From: Streptomyces sp. NBC_00568
Lineage (GTDB): Bacteria > Actinomycetota > Actinomycetes > Streptomycetales > Streptomycetaceae
DNA length: 64,000 bases
Reading direction: 5' to 3'
Assembly (NCBI RefSeq): GCF_026341855.1
Contig: NZ_JAPENW010000002.1
Coordinates: 310,001 to 374,000, forward strand
A model generated the notes under the pieces. That model was not told the origin of the DNA and did no database searches. It was given only the letters and a program-made list of their open reading frames with translations. Every line of letters starts with the position of its first letter. The first letter of the stretch is position 1. Shown one piece after another: positions 19,176 through 28,017 of the stretch. The translations under genes were made by a program, and so were the position numbers.

Positions 19176-20014
19176 CTAGCGGTCGACAGCTGAGATCAGG
19201 CGTCGCCAGCAGAGCAGTGCGCATCCCAGGATGAGGAAGGCTTCGTGGATGTCGTCTCGTATCTCCCAGCGAATCCGCAGGCGGCGAAACCAGTGCAGAT
19301 GTGCGAACGCGCGCTCGACGAGCCAGCGTTGGGCGCCCAGGCCGGAGCCGTGCTCGGTGCCCCGGCGGGCGATCAGCGGCTTCACACCCAGATCCCAGAC
19401 ACGACGGCGGTACTTGTCGTGGTCGTAGCCGCGGTCGCCGAGGACCACGGTGGGGCGGCCCCGGGGCCGGCCCCGCTTGCCCCGTACCGGCGGGATCGCC
19501 TCCAGCAGTGGGATCAGCTGGGTGACGTCGTTGCGGTTGCCGCCGGTCAGGGTGACGGCCAGAGGGATGCCGGTGGCATCGGTGATCAGGTGGTGTTTGC
19601 TGCCCGGCCTGCCCCGGTCGACGGGGCTTCGTCCGGTCCTGGAGCCCCCTTTAACGCCCGGATGTGGGAGCCGTCGACGGCCGCCCGGGAGAAGTCCAGG
19701 GCGTCCACACTGCGCAGCTTTGCCAGGAGGACCTCGTGCAGCCGGGGCCACACACCGGCCTCAGTCCACTCAGCCAGCCGACGCCAGCAGGTCATGCCCG
19801 AACCGAAGCCGAGTTCCTGCGGCAGGTGTTCCCAGGCAATCCCGGTGTGCAGGACGAACAGGATGCCCTGGAACACCAGCCGATCCGGATGCCGCTTACG
19901 CCCGGGGTGCCGGGCCCGACGCTCGACCTTGGGCAGCAGTGGCTCGACCACCGCCCACAACTCGTCCTCGACTACCCACGGCTTCGTCCGAGCCACCCAG
20001 CACCCCCAGGTCAT
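19176..20014 (-). CDS. IS5-family two-frame transposase
   Basis: The first frame (20014 down to 19586) gives VEDELWAVVEPLLPKVERR and GMTCWRRLAEWTEAGVWPRL. The second continues with SKHHLITDATGIPLAVTLTG, DRGYDHDKYRR and QRWLVERAFAHLHWFRRLRI. The frames meet at TTAAAGGGGG near 19650, a likely -1 slippage site. DDE residues are visible. Confidence 0.8.
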
Positions 20015-20063
20015 CTGTCCCGGAGTGATCCAACCACCTTGAAGATCATTTCGTTAGGAGTTC
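19176..20063 (-). mobile_element. IS5-family element, one end truncated
   Basis: The right end carries the typical outward sequence GATCATTTCGTTAGGAGTTCTT near 20043-20064. The matching inverted end is missing at the left, where the transposase stop codon (19176-19178) abuts the end of the beta-helix gene. The element is therefore probably immobile by itself. Confidence 0.65.
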
Positions 20064-20311
20064 TTAGAGGGAGGTCACTGGGCCGCCCGCCAGGGCGGTA
20101 CAGACGAACTGTTGGTGATGCGCAGGCTGGGGCTCTTACCCGCTGCGGTGCTCGACAGCTGGGTATCTCGGTCTCGAGCGTCACCATGGGCCTGGTCCAC
20201 GGCAAGCCTTGGGCAGGCCATAGGCGGTGGATACCCAGCCCCTCGTCGGATGCCGCTTTGCTGTGACGACGATCAGGCCATTCGCGCTCGCTCCGCAAGG
20301 GTCTGACTCCT

Positions 20312-20331
20312 CTCCGGCCTGAAGGCCGGAG
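20312..20331. other. 9-bp hairpin in an otherwise empty intergenic region
   Basis: CTCCGGCCT-GA-AGGCCGGAG. The region 20064-20413 has no gene. The hairpin followed by GAGACGCTAGGAGG resembles structured ends of IS200/IS605-type elements, but no transposase is attached here, so it may be a terminator or an end remnant. Confidence 0.35.
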
Positions 20332-20413
20332 ACGCTAGGAGGAACCCGGTGAAACCGGCTGACCGTCCTGAATCATTGAGGAGTCGACGCAAGGGGCCCA
20401 TTGCTTTGAAGGG

Positions 20414-20671
20414 CTAGCAGCGAGCTACGAGCATCACTTCCTGGCGGGTTCCGAGCGTGGCGTCCTCGTTGAGGAAGTATCCGGTCGTCCGAAATCCCGT
20501 GTCCACGTCCTCGCCCGTGACGGCGAAGCCGTCGGTCAGACTTGAACATTCCAGGGTTCCCTCAAAGCGGAAGACCTGGTGGTCGCCCAGTGTGCGCGTC
20601 ACGAGAACTGTGTCGCCGGTGCGGGCGCCAAGACTAGTGAAGTCACTACTCGAAGCGTTGTTGGTGTGCAT
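20414..20671 (-). CDS. Small hypothetical protein
   Basis: An 85-residue protein starting at ATG 20671 with AAGGGA eight bases upstream. It is rich in short beta-prone segments (GDTVLVTRTLGDHQVFRFEG, EVMLVARC) and has no membrane segment; I do not recognise a domain. It is followed 57 bases upstream by another small gene on the same strand, and the two may be one transcript. Confidence 0.55.
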   Translation of the reverse strand: MHTNNASSSDFTSLGARTGDTVLVTRTLGDHQVFRFEGTLECSSLTDGFAVTGEDVDTGFRTTGYFLNEDATLGTRQEVMLVARC

Positions 20672-20728
20672 GGTATTTCCCTTTGTCCGTGCGACAGTTA
20701 AGGCGTTGGAATGCAGTCGTCCCCGCGT

Positions 20729-20947
20729 TCATTCAGGCTTGGCTGTCCAGCCCAACTTGCCGCCGCTGCGCATCGTGCAAGTGGCGATCGCTGAGGCATA
20801 TCCCCCCGTGAAGTCGGCGAGCCGGCTGCGGCGCCTGTACTCGGCCCGGTTCCAGGGAGGGGTGCCCCGCTTCTTCCCCGCTAGATACGTGACCGCAGCG
20901 CCCAACGCGACGATCGCCAGGGGGGTCAGCCTTCCCGTCACCGACAT
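20729..20947 (-). CDS. Small single-pass membrane protein
   Basis: A 72-residue protein. ATG 20947 is preceded by AAAGGAG at ideal spacing, so I reject the upstream extension. The N terminus holds one membrane helix (LTPLAIVALGAAVTYLAG) followed by a strongly basic segment (KKRGTPPWNRAEYRRRSR), giving a cytoplasmic tail. Function unknown. Confidence 0.6.
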   Translation of the reverse strand: MSVTGRLTPLAIVALGAAVTYLAGKKRGTPPWNRAEYRRRSRLADFTGGYASAIATCTMRSGGKLGWTAKPE

Positions 20948-21350
20948 CTTTGGACTCCTTTGAAAGGAGGGAGGCTTCTCTGAGCTCTTGTCACCTTTAG
21001 TAACGTGGATCTCCAAGATCGGGTTCACCGCCTCGTGCAAGGTGAGTCAGGTCTCTTTCTCGATGTGGAAGTCCCGCTCGCCCGCTGCGGAAGGCGCTTC
21101 AGGACCTGGGATCAGTTGGTTCTGATCCCCTTCCAGGAAGGCGGTATGGAAGGCTCGGCCAGGCGACACCACCCGATGAGGGGCCGTTTCTCGGGTGCGA
21201 GACCGGAGGGCCGCTGGGCTGCCAGGAGCCGGCCCACTTCAGCATGATCTAGCGCGGAACCTCGGGCGTTCACGCCCGGGAGGAAGCGCTTCTCTGGACT
21301 GCTCTGACCCGCGCGCGTGCATGGGTCTGCACTGTTTTGGCCTCAGCCGT

Positions 21351-21779
21351 CTACAGCGGGCGCTTCTGGTTCTCGATGTACTCCTTGATGATGCTGAGCG
21401 GGGCGCCGCCGCAGCTGGCCGCGAAGTACGAGGGTGACCAGAAGTGCGCGCCCCACAGGTACTTGCGGATGTGGTCGGGATACTCCTGGCGGAGTCTGCG
21501 GGCGGAGACGCCTTTGAGGGAACCGACCAGCTTGGAGACCGAGACCTTGGGCGGGTAGTGCACGAGCAGGTGGACGTGATCCTTCTCGCCGTTGAACTCG
21601 ACCAGTTCGGTTTCGAAGTCGGCGTAGACGGCTCGCATGACTTCCTCGCAGCGTCGCAGGATCTCGTCGGTGAACGGTCCCCGCCGGTATTTGGGTATGA
21701 AGACCAAGTGAGCATGGAGAGTGTGGACGACCGTGCGACCCCTACGGATATTGGGGTTTGGTTCCCATCGTGGTGACAT
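21351..21779 (-). CDS. tnpA: IS200-type Y1 HUH transposase TnpA
   Basis: A 142-residue single-strand DNA transposase of usual length. It has the start region HTLHAHLVFIPKYRRG, the metal-binding HUH motif DHVHLLVHYPP, the SVSKLVGSLKGVSAR segment, and a C-terminal helix with the nucleophile Tyr (IIKEYIENQ). It appears intact. Confidence 0.9.
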   Translation of the reverse strand: MSPRWEPNPNIRRGRTVVHTLHAHLVFIPKYRRGPFTDEILRRCEEVMRAVYADFETELVEFNGEKDHVHLLVHYPPKVSVSKLVGSLKGVSARRLRQEYPDHIRKYLWGAHFWSPSYFAASCGGAPLSIIKEYIENQKRPL

Positions 21780-21794
21780 AGATCAATTGTTACG

Positions 21795-22960
21795 ATGGTC
21801 CATGTGAAGATCGTCGTGCAAGTCAAACTGGTGCCGGATGCCGCGCAGGCATCCGCTGTCGGCGCGACCTTGCACACGGTCAACGACCGGGCCAACTGGG
21901 TGTCCGAGGTGGCTTTCGCCCGTGGTGTGCCGCGCGAGTACGAGCTGCGCAAGCACACCTACGCCGAGCTGAAGGCGGCCGGTCTCGGAGCACAGGCGCG
22001 CAGCACACGATCAAGAAAGTCGTGTACGCCTACACCGCGTTGCGGGCGAACCTGCGGGCGGGGAACCTCGGCAAGCCCGGCTCGAAGCGCCGGAAGAAGG
22101 CCGAGTCCAAGCCGGTCGCCTTCCGCCCCGAGGCCGCGCACCCGTTTGACGACTGGTGCTTGTCCTGGCAGTACGACGAACAGACCGTCTCGATCTGGAC
22201 CACCGCCGGACGACTCAAGAACGTCCGGTTCGTCTGCTCCCCGGACGCGCTCAAAACTTTACGGGAGTACCGCAAGGGCGAATCGGACCTGATCGAACGT
22301 GACGGCGTCTTCTATCTCATCGCCGTGTGCGAGGTTCCCCAGGCCGAGCAGTACGAGCCCGACCAGTTCATCGGCGTGGACCTGGGCATCACCAACATGG
22401 CCACCACGTCCACTGGATACCGGGCGGCCGGTCGCGGCCTGAACCGGCACCGTAACCGGCAGCTCGACCTGCGGAAGAGGTTGCAGGCCAAGGGCACCAA
22501 GTCCGCTCGGCGACGGCTCAAGAACCGGCGCCGCAAGGAAGCGCGGAACGCCGCGAACGTCAACCACATCATCGCGAAACAGATCGTGACCGAGGCTGAA
22601 CGCACCTCGTCCGGCATCGCCCTGGAAGACCTGGGCGGAATCCGGCAGAGGGTACGGCTCCGCAAGCCCCAACGGGTCACGCTCCACTCCTGGGCCTTCC
22701 ACCAGCTCGGGCAGTTCGTTGAGTACAAGGCACGCCGGGCAGGCGTCCCGCTGGTGTACGTCGATCCGGCGTACACCAGCCAGGAATGCGCCGAGTGTCA
22801 TCACATCGAGAAGAAGAACCGGGTCGACCAGGCCCTCTTCATCTGCCGGAAGTGCGGGGTCGTTGCCCACGCCGACCGGAATGCTTCCCGCAGCATCGCC
22901 GCTCGCGGTGAGGCTGTGTGGATTGCGGGGCGTGAGTCACGCGTCCCGGCACCTTCCTAG
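21795..22960 (+). pseudogene. tnpB: TnpB RNA-guided nuclease, broken by a 1-base deletion
   Basis: The N terminus (VVQVKLVPDAAQASAVGATL) runs in one frame to about 21995. The rest is in the +1 frame from KKVVYAYTALRANLRAGNLG on. Restoring one base in GCACAGGCGCGCAG gives a continuous protein of about 388 residues. The RuvC residues are present (GVDLGITNMA, ALEDLGGIR, DRNAS), as is the zinc finger CAEC...CRKC near 22790-22860. TnpB uses an RNA from its own 3' end to cleave DNA. Here it is probably inactive unless frameshifting occurs. Confidence 0.85.
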
Positions 22961-23279
22961 GTGTCTGGACGGAGGAGGCCACACCACAACCAGTGGTGCC
23001 CTACCTCCAAGCCTGGTCGTTTACGGCCGGGTCAAGTTGACAGATTGATCTGCCGACAACACAGCTTGTCGCGCCGCGAGCATGGAGCCTTCTCCGTCGA
23101 TCAGCGCCCGATAGCGGCGCCCCTCGATGTTGACGGATGAACCATCTACGCCACCATCACGTTCTTCCCACTGCAGGGCGTCACACTTGAGCGCGACGAG
23201 TGGTGGCCTCTCAAATTCCACCGTTCCCCCGACTGCGTCGGGAGAACTTCCACACCCACCCCTTGAGGCGGTATCCACG

Positions 23280-23765
23280 ATGCAGAGCGACAAGCGGACA
23301 GCATCCATACGAGCTCTTGCTGGCCTTCTCTGCGAGGTTCCGGCCAGGGACGACTTTCTCTTCTGGCACATCATCAACACCCGCGGCTACCTGCGGTCGG
23401 CCCAGAACGTGATGATCGTGGAGCCCTACAGCGACGGATCAACCATGAGGCGCCTTGCCCATGGCATCGATCACCTTACGCGTACGGACGGAGACGACGT
23501 CGTCCGTGACGACCTGTGTGTTCTCCTCTCGGAGCTGTTCCACAGCGCAGATGTCGCGCTCGCCTCCTTCCTTAACCGCTATATGCGCGGACGTGGCCAC
23601 GTGAAGTGGCGGTCGGCTGATGTGTGGCTGAGGGATCTCGATGTCGTGCTCGACTCCATGGCCGAGCGGGAAGACATACGTGAGCTGAGACGGGGCTGGC
23701 TCGTTTCCGATGATCTGCCTGTGCAGCCGGGCATCGAACTCAGGGTGGCCAGCCCGGTCGGCTGA
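23280..23765 (+). CDS. Hypothetical protein, mostly helical
   Basis: A 161-residue protein beginning at ATG 23280 (MQSDKRTASIRALAGLL). Upstream residues of the open frame look like noise and I exclude them. It has balanced composition, Arg/Asp-rich helices (RRLAHGIDHLTRTDGDDVVR) and no membrane segment. No family recognised; good codon pattern suggests it is real. Confidence 0.55.
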   Translation: MQSDKRTASIRALAGLLCEVPARDDFLFWHIINTRGYLRSAQNVMIVEPYSDGSTMRRLAHGIDHLTRTDGDDVVRDDLCVLLSELFHSADVALASFLNRYMRGRGHVKWRSADVWLRDLDVVLDSMAEREDIRELRRGWLVSDDLPVQPGIELRVASPVG

Positions 23766-24059
23766 CTCATCGGCACCAGAATGGCGAGGGTACTCCGCCA
23801 GTTTTGGCTTGGACGAGATGACTGCTTTGGCTGGCACCACCAAGGCAGGCCTTTCATTTTGGCCCGCAAGCAGACTCTGAGCAGGCACCTACGACGTGGA
23901 ACTCCGGGGATATAGAGATGATTGCGGCTCTTGCTGGCTGTCGGCGTCGGCTAGGGCAGCATCGCGTAACCCTGTCGCCCCCTGCCCATCTGGATCGCGA
24001 TCGTAGAGCGGTTGCCGGCCGCTGCGGCTCTGGGCAGCCCGTGGCTCACTCCGGCGGAG

Positions 24060-24490
24060 CGAGAATCCATGGACTACCTGCGGACCACCGATGCTGGAGC
24101 GGTGCATGCCTACATCAACACGCCTGCATCCTGAGGGATGGTCCAGTGGGTGGAGTGGTTGAACTGGGCATCGGTGCCTCCTACCGGACGCGTGAGGATC
24201 TCCGTGTCGCAACGTCAACGGTCACCGCCGAGCCGTCTACCTGATGGTGGGGCAGAACGGAGCGGTGCATGCCGGCATGAACGGTGGAGGAGGCGGGCAA
24301 GGCGGATTCACCGAGTACAAAGACTTCGTCGCTCCCACCAACTATCCGGGGGCGACTCTTTTTGTGACATCAGTGGTGACGGCAAGTGACTCTGTTGTGG
24401 TCTACGACGGCGGTTCGGCCCGGCGCCGATCAACCGAGGCGGCAATACCGGCAGTGAACCGACATTGAATCGGCGCTCACAAGGATGCCG
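24060..24490 (+). pseudogene. FG-GAP/VCBS repeat protein remnant
   Basis: Pieces in three frames match the C-terminal repeats of secreted FG-GAP proteins: DYLRTTDAGAVHAYIN, then GQNGAVHAGMNGGGGGQGG, FTEYKDF, DISGDGK, VVVYDGG and NRGGNTGSEPTLN. The calcium-binding-like DISGDGK motif is the clearest marker. Multiple frameshifts and stops make it a pseudogene. Confidence 0.7.
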
Positions 24491-24508
24491 CAGATCAGAA
24501 CTTCTGCT

Positions 24509-24537
24509 CCGCCCCGTTCCTCGAAGGAGCGGGGCGG
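24509..24537 (+). terminator. GC-rich hairpin after the FG-GAP remnant
   Basis: CCGCCCCG (24509-24516) pairs with CGGGGCGG (24530-24537). It sits where the terminator of the decayed gene should be. I see no gene in 24538-25090. Confidence 0.6.
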
Positions 24538-25098
24538 TCGGCGTTGCATCAGGAGGTAGGCGCGAACAGAGGCTCGGGCTCCAGTCCAAGAAGCTGATGG
24601 ATTGCATGAGGGCGGCGGAGCGGTTCGGTCGAAAGGTGCAGGAACGCCCGGAGCTCACGAAGCTGTCGCTGTGTGCGTCGTTTCACCCGATCTGGAACGG
24701 GAGCCGTGCGGCGCACAGGAGACGAGGGCACTTCGCGGGCATGACCCGGACCGACGTCTCGGATGGTTCGGTTCAGCGCCCCGGACAAGTGGAAGCGCCC
24801 GACAGCGCGACTCGGCCTGCGTGCTGAAGCTCCTCCGGTAGCCCGTACCTGTGCCGAGTGCGCGTTCCTTGCTTGACCGTGTTCTGGGTTGCGGACAAGC
24901 CCGTGCCCTTGACCAGTTCAGCTTGGGCTGAGGCCTGTCGCTCAATGAACCGGATCAGTTGGCTGGCCGTTGGACCGGGTGGGAGGCGTGGAGCCTGCCG
25001 GCTGGCGGTCCAGTTCTCGGTGGCTTTCTGGCCAACCGGTCGGCGGCCTAGCGAAGTTGGATTGGCATCGCTGCGGCGGTGAAGGCCGATACGGTCAT

Positions 25099-25134
25099 TT
25101 GACAGAGCTATTCACTCAGTGAATAGTTGCTCCC
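25099..25134 (+). promoter_or_regulatory. padR promoter and palindromic operator; leaderless start
   Basis: TTGACA (25099-25104), a 17-base gap, then AATAGT (25122-25127) as the -10; the expected transcription start falls on the ATG at 25135. A perfect palindrome CTATTCACT-C-AGTGAATAG (25108-25126) covers the spacer and -10. There is no SD before the ATG, which agrees with a leaderless mRNA. A PadR dimer bound here would block RNA polymerase. Confidence 0.7.
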
Positions 25135-25671
25135 ATGTCGATGGCCCACATCCTTCTCGGGCTGCTCAACGGCCAAGCCCTGCACGGATACGAACTCAAG
25201 CACTCCCACGACCAGCGCATCCCCGGGGCCAAGCCACTGGCGTACGGGCAGGTCTACTCAACACTCAAGCGCCTGGTGCGCGACGACCTGGCCGTAGAAG
25301 TGGGCCGGGAGCGGAGCGGAGGCCCGGACCGCACCACATATGAGGTGACCGAGCGCGGCCACCAGGCAGTGCGCGACTGGCTTGCAACGGTCGAACCACC
25401 GGCGCCCTACCTCTCGAACGTCCTGATGGCCAAAGTGGTGGTCACACTTCTCGTCTCCGATGAGCACACCGCCCGGCATCACCTGGCCGCCCAGCGAGCC
25501 GCTCACCTGGCGCGGATGCGTGAACTCACCGAGTTCAAGATCGCAGCCAACGCCTCGCTCGCCGACCTGCTCGCAGCGGACCTGGCGATCGCCCATCTCG
25601 ACGCCGACCTGCGCTGGATGCAGACAACCACCGAACGCATCACCGAACTGCGCCTGGAGGTGCACGCGTGA
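25135..25671 (+). CDS. PadR-family transcriptional regulator
   Basis: A 178-residue PadR repressor. It has the N-terminal winged helix (ILLGLLNGQALHGYELKH, then GQVYSTLKRLVRDDLAVE, TYEVTERGHQAVRDWL) and the C-terminal helical dimerisation domain (AAQRAAHLARMRELTEFKIA). It sits first in an operon with an ABC transporter, overlapping the ATPase gene by GTGA. PadR proteins of this type repress the downstream exporter and release on binding a drug-like ligand. The operator upstream fits autoregulation. Confidence 0.9.
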   Translation: MSMAHILLGLLNGQALHGYELKHSHDQRIPGAKPLAYGQVYSTLKRLVRDDLAVEVGRERSGGPDRTTYEVTERGHQAVRDWLATVEPPAPYLSNVLMAKVVVTLLVSDEHTARHHLAAQRAAHLARMRELTEFKIAANASLADLLAADLAIAHLDADLRWMQTTTERITELRLEVHA

Positions 25672-26387
25672 TTCTCGAAACCCACGCCCTGACGAAGTCG
25701 TACGGGCCCAACCGCGCGCTGCGGGGCATCTCGATCGGCATGCGCAAGGGCGAGATCGTTGCCATCACGGGGCCGAGCGGCTGTGGCAAGTCCACTCTCC
25801 TCCACGTCATGGCGGGCATCCTCAGCCCGGACGGTGGTGAGGTGCGATATTGCGGTGAGCGCATCGACGACTTGAGCGAATCCCGCCGTTCGGTGATGCG
25901 CCGAACCGACTTCGGGGTGCTCTTCCAGTTCGGTCAGCTGGTCGCAGAGCTTCCTGCCATAGAAAACGCAGCACTGCCCCTGCTGCTCAATGGTGCCCGC
26001 CGCCAGGAAGCGATGGAATCGGCACGAGTCTGGCTTGAGCGTCTGGGAGTCGCAGAACTCGCAGGCCAGCTCCCCGGCGAGATGTCTGGCGGACAGCAAC
26101 AGCGCGTGGCCCTCGCCCGGGCGCTCGCCACCGAACCAGCGGTGCTCTTCGCCGACGAGCCCACCGGTGCGCTGGACACGCTCGCCAGCGAAGTGGTGCT
26201 GCGCCACATGGTGCAAGCTGCCCGCACCCAGAAGACGACCGTTCTGCTCGTTACGCATGACGCCACGGTCGCCGCTTACGCAGACAGGGAGATCCGCCTG
26301 CGTGACGGAGCTCTCGACGCCGACGACTCGGTTCTCCTGGGTTCCCGCCCGGCAGCGGCGAGCAGTGATGCCGAGGTCACACGATGA
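25668..26387 (+). CDS. ABC transporter ATP-binding protein (LolD/MacB type)
   Basis: A 239-residue ATPase with Walker A GPSGCGKST, Q-loop LFQFGQ, signature MSGGQQQRVALARALA, Walker B AVLFADEPTGALD and H-loop LLVTHD. The GTG start overlaps the padR stop, and its own stop overlaps the permease ATG (ATGA at 26384). It powers the FtsX-type permease that follows. Confidence 0.92.
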   Translation: MILETHALTKSYGPNRALRGISIGMRKGEIVAITGPSGCGKSTLLHVMAGILSPDGGEVRYCGERIDDLSESRRSVMRRTDFGVLFQFGQLVAELPAIENAALPLLLNGARRQEAMESARVWLERLGVAELAGQLPGEMSGGQQQRVALARALATEPAVLFADEPTGALDTLASEVVLRHMVQAARTQKTTVLLVTHDATVAAYADREIRLRDGALDADDSVLLGSRPAAASSDAEVTR

Positions 26388-27928
26388 GGGTCCTCACCAT
26401 TCTTCCGCTGGCTCTCGCCGGCGACCGTCTCGATCGGGCGCGGGTCGTGCTCACCGCGGTTGGAGCAGCCTGCGGCACAGTGACGCTGCTCGCCTCTGCC
26501 ACGGTGCTGTCCGTGGACGCCCCTCGTGCCGCCAAGTACACGAACGACTTGCTCAACGAGAGCGGCCTGCGGCCAGGCGTCGCATTCGGCATGGTGCTGA
26601 TGACAATTCCCATCCTCACCTTTGTCGCACAGTGCAGCCGCCTCGGCGCGCCTGCACGCGACCGCCGACTGGCGGCGATCCGCATGGCCGGAGCAACGCC
26701 ACGCCAGGTCGTGGAGATCACCGCGCTGGAGACCGCCCTTGCCTCACTGGTCGGCGTTGCGTCGGGATTCGTTGTCTACTTCGCCGGCCGAGCCCTGCTG
26801 GATGCCCCTGATGCCCAGGGCCGCCGGCCCTTGCCCACCGATGTCCTGCCACACACCGTCGCGATGGCCGGGGTCGCCCTCTTCGTACCCCTGTTCATCA
26901 TCGCGCTGGCAGTGTTGACCATGCGCCGAGTGGTGATCACTCCGCTGGGCGTGGTGCGCACTGGGTCACGGCGTCGGCCGAGTGCCTGGCCGGGGGCCCT
27001 GATTTTGGTAGGGATCGGCGCGTGCGCCCTCGTGGAGCCCTCCCATCGATACTTCGTCAGTCATCCTCAGCGCAACGACCTTCCCGTGATCGTCATAGGG
27101 ATCTTGCTGGCCATCGGCTTCCTGGCCGTGAGTATCGGGCTGGTCGCCGGAACTGGATGGATCACCTATCTGATCGGCCGGATTCTGCACCGCCACACCC
27201 GGCGACCGGCGGGCCTGCTGGCTGGGCGACGCCTGATGGCGGATCCGTGGTCGGGCAGTCGCACGTTCGCCGCCATGCTGGTCGCCCTGGTCGTGGGCTC
27301 AACCGCAGCGGGGCTGTCCGCACTCACAGTGGCGACCGTGGAAGCTCAGGAAGAGAACAACCGACGACTGGCGCACCTGCTCGGCGAGACCTATCAACCG
27401 ACCGACGCAGCCTTCTACGAGCGTGCTTACCAGATCGTGGGCTACGCGGTTTCCGTATCCATGGTGATTGCTGCTGCTGGCCTGCTCGTTGCTCTCACCG
27501 ATGGAGTCCTGTCTCGAAGGCGGGCCCTCACTTCCCTCGTTGCAGCGGGCACACCGCGTGGGATTCTCGCCAGGGCACTGGTATGGCAGACCCTCACACC
27601 GGTTGTCCCCGCTGTCGCCATCGCGGTTCTGGTCGGCGTCCTGCTGCCACGCTTCGCCGTCCCGGATGCTAACGACACGGCCCCAATCGAAGTGCGACGT
27701 TGCGTTCCCTCACCGGGCGATGCCGCGGATGCGTGCAAGAACGCCGCCTATGACACGGCACACCAAGTGCTCCTCACCGCAGAACGGGTGCCGGTGACGG
27801 TCGACATCCCATGGAGCAGGATCGCCCTGCTGGGCACGAGCGCCGTGGCTGCAACAATCGCCATCACCCTGTTCGGGCTGTTCTTCCTGCGCATGAACAC
27901 CCGGATCACCGAGCTGCGCACCTCCTGA
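26384..27928 (+). CDS. FtsX-like ABC transporter permease
   Basis: A 514-residue permease with about eight to ten membrane segments. Two FtsX-type cores are visible: RRLAAIRMAGATPRQVVEI before a membrane pair, and RRRALTSLVAAGTPRGILAR in the C-terminal half. A long extracellular-type loop with two Cys (RRCVPSPGDAADACKNAAYD) lies near residue 450. Such PadR-ABC-FtsX operons in Streptomyces probably export peptides, lipids or drugs; the substrate cannot be told from sequence. A bulged hairpin at about 27960-27981 may terminate the operon. Confidence 0.9.
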   Translation: MRVLTILPLALAGDRLDRARVVLTAVGAACGTVTLLASATVLSVDAPRAAKYTNDLLNESGLRPGVAFGMVLMTIPILTFVAQCSRLGAPARDRRLAAIRMAGATPRQVVEITALETALASLVGVASGFVVYFAGRALLDAPDAQGRRPLPTDVLPHTVAMAGVALFVPLFIIALAVLTMRRVVITPLGVVRTGSRRRPSAWPGALILVGIGACALVEPSHRYFVSHPQRNDLPVIVIGILLAIGFLAVSIGLVAGTGWITYLIGRILHRHTRRPAGLLAGRRLMADPWSGSRTFAAMLVALVVGSTAAGLSALTVATVEAQEENNRRLAHLLGETYQPTDAAFYERAYQIVGYAVSVSMVIAAAGLLVALTDGVLSRRRALTSLVAAGTPRGILARALVWQTLTPVVPAVAIAVLVGVLLPRFAVPDANDTAPIEVRRCVPSPGDAADACKNAAYDTAHQVLLTAERVPVTVDIPWSRIALLGTSAVAATIAITLFGLFFLRMNTRITELRTS

Positions 27929-28017
27929 ACCTGCACCGGGGTAAGTCCCGCACAGTCACGGCAGGAGGTGCTCCTTTGCCGGCTGGCTAGCGGAGGTACT
28001 TGAACAGTGTGACCTAG

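Larger units (their letters stand above)
16705..19179 (+). pseudogene. Beta-helix-like membrane protein split by an IS element
   Basis: The 5' part (16705-17268) and 3' part (18187-19179) join in frame when the IS and one copy of its TA target are removed, giving 518 residues. The first two thirds are short repeats of the type LRLAGARISGHLNLAGAQI, with hydrophobic and glycine positions like pentapeptide or right-handed helix proteins. The C terminus has three membrane segments (about WLAGVWLLALTLLGTLSF, a TLDLLIPIGGLG loop and WLAYLLIALGWVLTTAVIAG). Such proteins are common in Streptomyces, with no function established that I know. The start is GTG 16705. Confidence 0.8.
21230..23040. mobile_element. 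IS200/IS605-family element
   Basis: Divergent tnpA and tnpB genes with starts 15 bases apart are typical of IS605. A small hairpin (CGGGCG-TTCA-CGCCCG, 21263-21278) lies near the tnpA end, and a structured tail follows tnpB, where the omega-RNA/right end would be. Exact boundaries cannot be set because this family makes no target duplication. Confidence 0.75.
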
